Source: Candidatus Poribacteria bacterium (GTDB taxonomy: Bacteria; Poribacteria; WGA-4E; WGA-3G). From it: a stretch of DNA of 37,413 bases. The position numbers and the translations under genes are program-made. Below, piece by piece: positions 32,268 through 37,413 of the stretch. The DNA lies in assembly GCA_009845545.1 (NCBI GenBank), contig VXZK01000082.1:1-37413 (forward strand). Reading direction: 5' to 3'. The notes under the pieces were generated by a model. The model was given only the letters and a program-made list of their open reading frames with translations. It was not told the origin of the DNA and made no database searches. Numbering within the stretch: the first letter of the stretch is position 1; every line of letters begins with the position of its first letter.

Positions 32268-34016
32268 TTGAGTATTGTTGTTCACGTTACACACGAAGCC
32301 ATCCAAAAAATGGGAGGCATCGGTGCAGTTTTGGAAGGGTTATTGACAACCCGCAACTACAATGCAGCGATTGAGCGCACCTTTCTCGTCGGTCCCCTCT
32401 TTTCGGGTGCCGATTTGGGGGGATTGGATACCCTCTTGTACCACGCGGGCAGTGGGATAACAGATACACCGCACGCAAAGGCACTCAGCGAGATTGAGCA
32501 GACCTATGATGTAGAACTCGTCTACGGACAACGGCAATTTGAGGACAAAAATCAGAAAGTTACAATCCTCACGGATGTCATCTTGGTGAACGTCTCCAGC
32601 AGCAATGAAGCACTGACTGGACAATTCAAATGGCAGCTTTATGAACACTTCCAAATCGAATCAAATCGTTATGAGAACGAATGGGAATTTGAGGAATATG
32701 TCCGTCTCGCCGAACCCGCTTATGCTGCGCTGCAAGCGATTATCGGTGAAGAGACAACGACCCCTGTGTTCATCATCTCGCACGAATTCATGGGAATGCC
32801 GCTTGCGCTCAAGACGCTTATTGAACGGAAGAATAACGAAAAAGCACAGAACATGCGTACGGTTTTCTACGCGCACGAAGTGGCAACAATACGTCCTATT
32901 GTTGAAGGGCACCCGGGACACGATGTCCGTTTTTACAACGCCTTAGATCAGGCAAAAGCGCAAGGGCAATCTATCCGCGATGTCTTCGACGATCCGTTCT
33001 GGTACTTCAAGCACGCTTTGATTGACAAGGCACACCTCTGTGATACCATCTTCGCCGTTGGAGACCTCGTTGTAGATGAACTTCGGTTCTTGGCAAAACC
33101 GTTTGAGGACTTTCCGATTAACCTTGTTTACAACGGCATCCCCGCGTTTGAGGTGAGTCTACAGGAAAAATTGACATCAAAAGCACTGCTCCAAAAATAT
33201 GCGAAAACGCTGTTGGATTATCGTCCCGATTACGTATTCACACACGTAACGCGGCTCGTTAAAAGCAAAGGCTTGTGGCGCGATTTACAGGTACTCATGC
33301 ATCTGGATGCCTTGCTCGCTTCTAACGATAAAACCGCTGTCTTGTTCATCCTCTCCACAGAAATTGCGACCGGGCGACCAAACGAAAGTATCCACAAAAT
33401 GGAGGAAGCATACGGCTGGCCCATGTATCATAAAATCGGCTACCCGGATCTCGTCGGTGCGGAAATCGAATTAAACAACGGTGTCTCCGCTTTCAACCTA
33501 CAATCTAAGGCGATCAAAGTGGTTTTTGTGAATCAGTTTGGATGGAGCCAAGCCACTTGTGGAAAACGGATGCCGGTAGAGATGGAATTTATGGACATCC
33601 GCAAGGGGAGTGATGCCGAATTTGGGCAGTCTATTTATGAACCCTTCGGGATCGCCCAAGTAGAGCCGTTGAGTTTCGGCGCAATTTGCATCGTTAGCAA
33701 TGTGTGTGGCTGTTGCGGTTTCATTCAACGTGCCACCGACAACCGCGAAGTTCCGAACATCGTCGTTGCCGACTATACGCAGCTACAGATGCCACCGAAA
33801 TCGTTAGACGATGTGCTGCATATCGGCTTAGCAGAACGGAACGCTATTGAAATGGAGAATAGTCGAGACATCGCTGCGAAACTCTTGGGACGTTTGCCGC
33901 GTAAACCCCGTGACGTAGAGGATATGCTGCGAGAAGGCTACGACATCGCCTCCCGCATGAGTTGGGAAGTCGTTGTTAAGGATTATTTCTTGCCTGGATT
34001 GAAACAGGCACTTTAA
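32268..34016 (+). CDS. Glycogen synthase-like glycosyltransferase
   Basis: A 582-residue GT-B glycosyltransferase. The N-terminus SIVVHVTHEAIQKMGGIGAVLEGLL holds the nucleotide-sugar glycine loop of glycogen/starch-synthase-type enzymes. Then come HEFMGMPLALKTLI, the FYAHEVATIRPIVEGHPGHD block, FAVGDLVVDELRFL, YVFTHVTRLVKSKG and the donor-site YEPFGIAQVEPLSFGA with the paired Glu residues of GT4/GT5-like retaining enzymes. A Cys-rich VCGCCGF follows. The best start is TTG at 32268, since GAGGT lies just upstream and homologue-like sequence begins there; the frame is open to a TTG at 32229. It has a consensus promoter and faces away from glgP, fitting a role in glucan elongation using the ADP-glucose made by GlgC. 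Confidence 0.82.
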   Translation: MSIVVHVTHEAIQKMGGIGAVLEGLLTTRNYNAAIERTFLVGPLFSGADLGGLDTLLYHAGSGITDTPHAKALSEIEQTYDVELVYGQRQFEDKNQKVTILTDVILVNVSSSNEALTGQFKWQLYEHFQIESNRYENEWEFEEYVRLAEPAYAALQAIIGEETTTPVFIISHEFMGMPLALKTLIERKNNEKAQNMRTVFYAHEVATIRPIVEGHPGHDVRFYNALDQAKAQGQSIRDVFDDPFWYFKHALIDKAHLCDTIFAVGDLVVDELRFLAKPFEDFPINLVYNGIPAFEVSLQEKLTSKALLQKYAKTLLDYRPDYVFTHVTRLVKSKGLWRDLQVLMHLDALLASNDKTAVLFILSTEIATGRPNESIHKMEEAYGWPMYHKIGYPDLVGAEIELNNGVSAFNLQSKAIKVVFVNQFGWSQATCGKRMPVEMEFMDIRKGSDAEFGQSIYEPFGIAQVEPLSFGAICIVSNVCGCCGFIQRATDNREVPNIVVADYTQLQMPPKSLDDVLHIGLAERNAIEMENSRDIAAKLLGRLPRKPRDVEDMLREGYDIASRMSWEVVVKDYFLPGLKQAL

Positions 34017-34018
34017 AA

Positions 34019-34045
34019 GTAGTAGGCATATTCCGTATGCCGTAC
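34019..34045. repeat. REP-like palindrome preceding the RAYT gene
   Basis: GTAGTAGGCATATTCCGTATGCCGTAC in part: a GTAG tetranucleotide followed by the hairpin GGCATA-TTCCG-TATGCC (34025-34041). The GTAG-plus-palindrome form is that of REP sequences, and it lies just before the transposase gene. Confidence 0.65.
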
Positions 34046-34077
34046 ACCGTAGACACACTCAGCATACTATAACAACT

Positions 34078-34820
34078 ATGTTCAACCTCTTTGATCCTAA
34101 CAGCGATTTCCAAATTATAGCGGGTTCAAACTTGCCACATTGGTTTCAACCCCAAGTGACCTACTTTATCACGTTCCGTACCGAGGATTCGCTCCCATCG
34201 CACGTAACTTCGCGATGGTACGCTGAGTGGTCGGCATGGCTTGCGCGACACGGAATCACTACTTCAATGGCAGATTGGAAAGACAAATTGGCGAGGCTTC
34301 CAGAAAAATTCCGTAAACAATATCATGAGATCTTCTCACAGCAATATATGGAAAACCTTGATAAAGGGCTCGGAGCGTGCGTTCTGCGAAACCCCAAACT
34401 ATCAAAGATTGTAGCAGACAGTTTATTGTACTTTATAGTAAATTCCAAAAATAAATGCACACTTTCAGACCCCGGTAGGTGCGGTTTCCTAACCGCACCG
34501 ATGCTGAGTGTATAAGTAATTACAGAATCTACTATAATGGTGATCGTTATCGTATAGGCGACTTTGTGATTATGCCCAATCATGTTCATTTGTTAGTCTG
34601 TTTGTTAGGGGATACAGATCTTCTGAAACAATGTCGCTCATGGAAAACGTTTAGTGCTCGTAAAATTAACAAAGTGCTTGGTAAAGCGGGACGGTTTTGG
34701 CAGGAAGAAAGTTTCGATCATCTCGTGCGATCGCCTGAACAGTTCTGTGTAATCCAGCAATATATAAGGAAAAATCCGAATCATCTTCAGAAAGGTGAGT
34801 ACTTTTTATATCAGATCTAA
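34078..34820 (+). pseudogene. RAYT (REP-associated tyrosine transposase), split by a MITE
   Basis: Two frames, 34078-34515 and the one ending at 34820, together encode a Y1/HUH single-strand transposase of the RAYT kind. The first part has FQPQVTYFITFRTEDSLP and VLRNPKLSKIVADSLLYF. The second has NGDRYRIGDFVIMPNHVHLLV with the HxH metal motif, and FCVIQQYIRKNP with the candidate catalytic Tyr. Removing the 99-bp element at 34436-34534 plus one TA joins them as SLLYFNGDRYRIGDF, a single 213-residue frame of normal length. As it stands the product is truncated and inactive. The gene is bracketed by GTAG-bearing palindromes, and its last nine bases are part of the first downstream repeat unit. 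Confidence 0.9.
34436..34534. mobile_element. 99-bp MITE inserted in the RAYT gene, TA target duplication
   Basis: Ends are TAGTAAATTC (34436-34445) and GAATCTACTA (34525-34534), imperfect inverted repeats matching at 9 of 10 positions, flanked by a TA on each side (34434-34435, 34535-34536). Inside is a perfect hairpin GGTGCGGTT-TCCT-AACCGCACC. It encodes nothing. Deleting it with one TA restores the host gene frame exactly. Confidence 0.85.
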
Positions 34821-35002
34821 GGTAGCAGGCACGCGCCGCGTGCCGTAACAGATCTAAGGTAGCAGGCACGCGCCGCGTGCCGTAACAGATCTAAGGTAGC
34901 AGGCACGCGCCGCGTGCCGTAGCCATAAGTTGTTTAATGAACGGCACGACGGCGCGTGCCGTAGCCATAAGTTGTTTAATGAACGGCACGACGGCGCGTG
35001 CC
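34812..35002. repeat. REP/BIME-like array: three 37-bp and two 42-bp units in opposite orientation
   Basis: Units starting CAGATCTAAGGTAGCAGG recur at 34812, 34849 and 34886, each with GTAG followed by the near-perfect hairpin GGCACGCGCCGCGTGCC. Then two 42-bp units starting AGCCATAAGTTGTTTAATG occur at 34921 and 34963, with the inverse arm ending GGCGCGTGCC and, in the last, TACTACC (the GTAG complement). Opposed REP arms of this type are called BIMEs. The first unit overlaps the last nine bases of the RAYT gene. Confidence 0.9.
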
Positions 35003-35024
35003 TACTACCTTTAAAGAGGAAAAG

Positions 35025-35864
35025 ATGTCAAACCAAACCACAACGGATACACCAGTACCGATGACCCCTGAACAAAAGTTTTTCTTCGACTTACAGGGTT
35101 GGATTTTATTACCATCGGTATTATCAGCGTCGGAAATCGAAGAGATGAAAGCGGAAGTCTATGCAGGTGCCAGACATAGTTATCAAGGCGCACTCCAGAA
35201 TTTACTGGATCATCCTGCGCTTGTAGGGATTCTCAACGAAATCCTTGCGGATGAACGATTTATCTTTGACGATTGCTACGGCTTTCGATGTGAAAATTCG
35301 GTTACGACGGTCAGGAAACCTGGCTGGAGCACTGCTTCTGATAGGGGTACTGCGGTGCCGCATGTCGTACGACCGCCACAACAAGCGAATGCGATGCGGT
35401 ATCAGGTTGCCGGTGGAAAGATATTCGCAGGCCTCACACGTGTGATTTGGGAACTTGAAGAGGTGAAAGCTGGACAGGGGGGTACGACTTTTCTGAGTGG
35501 GTCTCATAAGGCACATTTCGACTATGGTGGCCCGGACCCATACCGTCCGAACATTAGTGAATCCCCTTGGGAGAATAAGATAAAGGATGTGATGGAGGAC
35601 TATAGTTGTCCGCCTGGGTCAGTGCTTATTTTCACTGAAAGCGTTGTACATGCTACGAACAACTGGACGAACCCTGACAATCCGCGTTGTGCTGTGTTTA
35701 ATTGTTACAACTCCATCTGGGCACAATGGTTTCGATTGAATCTAAGTCATGAAATCATAGAAAAGATGCCGCCGAAACGGCAATCTTTATTCCGTGGCAC
35801 TTGGGCAATCGGTGGTGGTCCTGGTGGAAATCGTGCGTATTCACTGGAGAATAACACCACATAA
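35025..35864 (+). CDS. Phytanoyl-CoA dioxygenase-like protein, tandem copy 1
   Basis: A 279-residue protein of the PhyH superfamily by its N-terminus (EQKFFFDLQGWILLPSVLS...EIEEMKAEV), the LLDHPALVGILNEIL helix, GTTFLSGSHKAHF and the distal strand PPGSVLIFTESVVHATNNW (His209). I cannot find the usual HxD iron pair at the expected place, about 35-40 residues before SGSH, where the sequence reads QANAMRYQV. It may therefore bind metal differently or not be an oxygenase. AGAGGA lies four bases before the ATG at 35025, preferred over 34998. It lies 85 bases before its close duplicate and is preceded by the REP-like array. Confidence 0.82.
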   Translation: MSNQTTTDTPVPMTPEQKFFFDLQGWILLPSVLSASEIEEMKAEVYAGARHSYQGALQNLLDHPALVGILNEILADERFIFDDCYGFRCENSVTTVRKPGWSTASDRGTAVPHVVRPPQQANAMRYQVAGGKIFAGLTRVIWELEEVKAGQGGTTFLSGSHKAHFDYGGPDPYRPNISESPWENKIKDVMEDYSCPPGSVLIFTESVVHATNNWTNPDNPRCAVFNCYNSIWAQWFRLNLSHEIIEKMPPKRQSLFRGTWAIGGGPGGNRAYSLENNTT

Positions 35865-35949
35865 TTTCAAGATTATTCACGTTATAGATTTCTTACCTAA
35901 TGCTGTGATCTTCAAATTTAGTAGACACATTTTGATAAGGAGAATATCA

Positions 35950-36792
35950 ATGTCAAACCAAACCGCAACGGATACACCAGTACCGATGACACCCGAACAG
36001 AAGTTTTTCTTCGACTTACGGGGTTGGATTTTGTTACCATCAATATTATCGGACTCAGAAATCGAGGAAATGAAAGCAGAAGTGTATGCGGGCGCGAGAC
36101 AGAGTTATCAAGGCGCGCTTCAGAACCTCCTTGACCATCCCGCAATTGTAGGGGTTCTAAATGAAATTCTGTCCGAGGCCCCTTTTGCACAACACGCCGA
36201 TTGCTACGGATTTCGGTGTGAAGGGTCATTTACGACTGTGAGACCCCCGGGTTGGACTGTGTCGGAACGTGGCGATAATGGGCTACCGCACGTTGTGCGT
36301 CCACCGCAGCAGGCAAATGCGATGCGGTATCAGGTCGCCGGTGAAAAGATTTTTGCGGGGTTGACGCGTGTCGTCTGGGAACTTGAAGAGGTGAAGTCAG
36401 GACAAGGTGCTACCTCTTTCCTCAGTGGTTCACATAAAGCGCACTTCAACTACGGCGGTCCTGACAAGTATCGTCCGAATATCGGCGAATCACCGTGGGA
36501 AGGGAGCATGCGTGAGATAATGGATGACTATAGCTGCCCACCCGGTTCCGTCGTTATTTTCACGGAAAGCCTCGTGCATGCCGCGAATGATTGGACGAAT
36601 CCATCAAACCCCCGGTGTGCGGTTTTCAATTGCTATAACTCCATCTGGGCACAGTGGCATCGGTTGAACCTGAGCCATGAAATTATCGAAACGATGCCAC
36701 CGAAACGGCAATCCTTGTTCCGTGGGACATGGGCAATCGGCGGCGGCCCCGGCGGAAACCGCGAGTATTCACTGGATAATAATACGACGTGA
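35950..36792 (+). CDS. Phytanoyl-CoA dioxygenase-like protein, tandem copy 2
   Basis: A 280-residue near-duplicate of the preceding gene, identical over long stretches (for example RPPQQANAMRYQVAG and KMPPKRQSLFRGTWAIGG with small changes). The frame is open to 35794 but the ATG at 35950 has AAGGAG seven bases upstream and matches the start of copy 1. It also lacks a canonical HxD pair; HFD of copy 1 (after SGSHKA) is HFN here, which argues that this position is not a metal ligand. The C-terminal His (LVHAANDW) is kept. It is probably a product of recent tandem duplication. Confidence 0.82.
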   Translation: MSNQTATDTPVPMTPEQKFFFDLRGWILLPSILSDSEIEEMKAEVYAGARQSYQGALQNLLDHPAIVGVLNEILSEAPFAQHADCYGFRCEGSFTTVRPPGWTVSERGDNGLPHVVRPPQQANAMRYQVAGEKIFAGLTRVVWELEEVKSGQGATSFLSGSHKAHFNYGGPDKYRPNIGESPWEGSMREIMDDYSCPPGSVVIFTESLVHAANDWTNPSNPRCAVFNCYNSIWAQWHRLNLSHEIIETMPPKRQSLFRGTWAIGGGPGGNREYSLDNNTT

Positions 36793-36843
36793 TAAAAAAC
36801 GGATGCGGATTTACTAAGTTTTGGATTGGTGGTAGCCAGGCAC

Positions 36844-36870
36844 AAAAAAAACTGGAGTGTCTGGCTCCAG
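36844..36870 (-). terminator. Rho-independent terminator for the toxin/antitoxin-like transcript
   Basis: On the minus strand CTGGAG pairs with CTCCAG (36870-36865 and 36857-36852), followed by eight T (36851-36844). It closes the minus-strand unit ending at 36984. Confidence 0.8.
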
Positions 36871-36983
36871 CAACCCAACATAGACATACTATAGCAGCAG
36901 AGGTCACGGTTGGCTGTCCCTATTTTTCCCAGAAGGAAAACACCGTCCATACAGCACGTATTCGGGCAAAGGTAATACAACTC

Positions 36984-37187
36984 TTAATCTGCGGCTTCAC
37001 CACGCGTCGATTCTGTAGGCGCGGGTTTCTCAGCAGGGGGTTCCGGGTCGACAAACTTATACTTGCCGGACTTACGCATTTCCTCACCTGATTTTTGGTA
37101 GTATTCAAGTACACGATTAAGATCGTGTCCGCATTTTTCTGAAATTTTCATCCGCATTTCGCGAACTTCCTTGACGACTTCGTTCAT
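36984..37187 (-). CDS. Putative antitoxin-like small protein next to PIN fragment
   Basis: A 67-residue charged protein: MNEVVKEVREMRMKISEKCGHDLNRVLEYYQKSGEEMRKSG, then a proline-rich tail. Short proteins starting with this VVKEVREMR-like helix and a YDL/HDL segment are commonly encoded beside PIN-domain genes, so an antitoxin role is plausible but is inferred from memory of neighbourhoods. Its start overlaps the PIN stop as ATGA (37184-37187), so it depends on translation of the upstream frame. A good terminator follows. Confidence 0.6.
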   Translation of the reverse strand: MNEVVKEVREMRMKISEKCGHDLNRVLEYYQKSGEEMRKSGKYKFVDPEPPAEKPAPTESTRGEAAD

Positions 37188-37369
37188 TTCTGTACTGCTT
37201 TGTTCGGATTAGCAAGGTGTGTACAATTCCATGTAAGTAGTATATCAACTTGATGAAACGAGGCAATTGCTAAGTGAAGCGCGTCACCTCCTTCTTTTTG
37301 CGGCATTATCAATTTTTCAATGTAAATCTGTGAGATTTGTACACTCTCAACTGTAGGGTTGAAGGGCAT
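37184..37369 (-). pseudogene. C-terminal half of a PIN-domain (VapC-like) toxin
   Basis: The 61 codons encode only the second half of a PIN ribonuclease: VQISQIYIEKLIMP, GGDALHLAIASFHQVDILLTWNCTHLANPNK, where the ALHLAIA and LTWNxxHLAN motifs with their acidic residue are characteristic. PIN toxins are normally about 130 residues; the N-terminal acidic residues are absent. An in-frame TAG at 37373-37375 precedes the ATG, and the palindromic repeat at 37381-37401 lies just beyond, so the gene looks truncated by repeat insertion. Unlikely to be catalytic. Confidence 0.75.
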
Positions 37370-37380
37370 TGTCTAACAAT

Positions 37381-37401
37381 CCCAAGCCTTTAGGCTTCGG
37401 G
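37381..37401. repeat. Palindromic repeat at the truncated PIN gene end
   Basis: AAGCCT-TT-AGGCTT (37384-37397) forms a perfect 6-bp hairpin, extended by imperfect CC/GG pairing. It probably belongs to a dispersed repeat that runs beyond the window and lies where the PIN coding sequence should continue. Confidence 0.5.
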
Positions 37402-37413
37402 TCCAACCCCGCT

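Noticed and set aside
34812..35002. Possible CRISPR array (regularly spaced repeats)
   Set aside because: The units are contiguous 37- and 42-bp tandem copies with no variable spacers, and each contains a REP-like hairpin; no cas gene is present.

Overview
The window reads as a chromosomal contig from an uncultured, free-living or host-associated Gram-negative bacterium, most like Candidatus Poribacteria. This rests on gene content, not on a marker gene: several xylose-isomerase-type TIM barrels, three phytanoyl-CoA-dioxygenase-like proteins, mannonate dehydratase, a LamG remnant, an Rpn/PD-(D/E)XK transposase-like gene and many short dispersed palindromic repeats. A related lineage cannot be excluded. 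No rRNA, tRNA or CRISPR array was found.

Layout. 1-6150: a 5'-truncated amino-acid-type ABC binding protein, a decayed M16 peptidase tail, three sugar isomerase/epimerase-like genes and an alpha/alpha-barrel glycosidase-like gene, separated by MITE-like and REP-like repeats. 6159-8815: a thiamine-diphosphate decarboxylase whose 5' end has a degenerate second copy on the far side of an Rpn-type nuclease gene. 8871-18220: a defence-type island. Six closely packed minus-strand genes run, in transcription order, ParB-like protein, variant nuclease-like protein, cytosine-5 DNA methyltransferase, MORC/HSP90-type GHKL ATPase, Z1-domain helicase-like ATPase and PD-(D/E)XK (DUF4420) protein. A separate PD-(D/E)XK candidate endonuclease lies upstream. 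18308-22789: mannonate dehydratase, D-aminoacyl-tRNA deacylase and three envelope genes (beta-barrel-like protein, fibronectin-III lipoprotein, small exported protein). 23022-25160: two tandem paralogues with a GspC-like domain and RG-rich tail, each with its own promoter and terminator. 25170-26836: a dioxygenase coupled to a small partner gene, then a LamG pseudogene. 26888-34016: a glycogen locus (glgC, hisB, glgP, a DUF2582 winged-helix gene and a divergent glycogen-synthase-like glycosyltransferase). 34019-35002: a RAYT transposase gene flanked by REP-like palindromes and split by a 99-bp MITE. 35025-36792: tandem dioxygenase-like paralogues. 36984-37413: a small putative antitoxin and a truncated PIN toxin.

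The most interesting unit is the island at 8871-17231. The GHKL ATPase, Z1 protein, PD-(D/E)XK protein and 5mC methylase match the MORC-type restriction-modification neighbourhoods known from comparative genomics. Here they sit behind two further genes, one of them translationally coupled by a TGATG overlap, whose roles are not established. The second notable story is the REP/RAYT region, where excising the MITE and one TA duplication on paper restores an uninterrupted 213-residue transposase.
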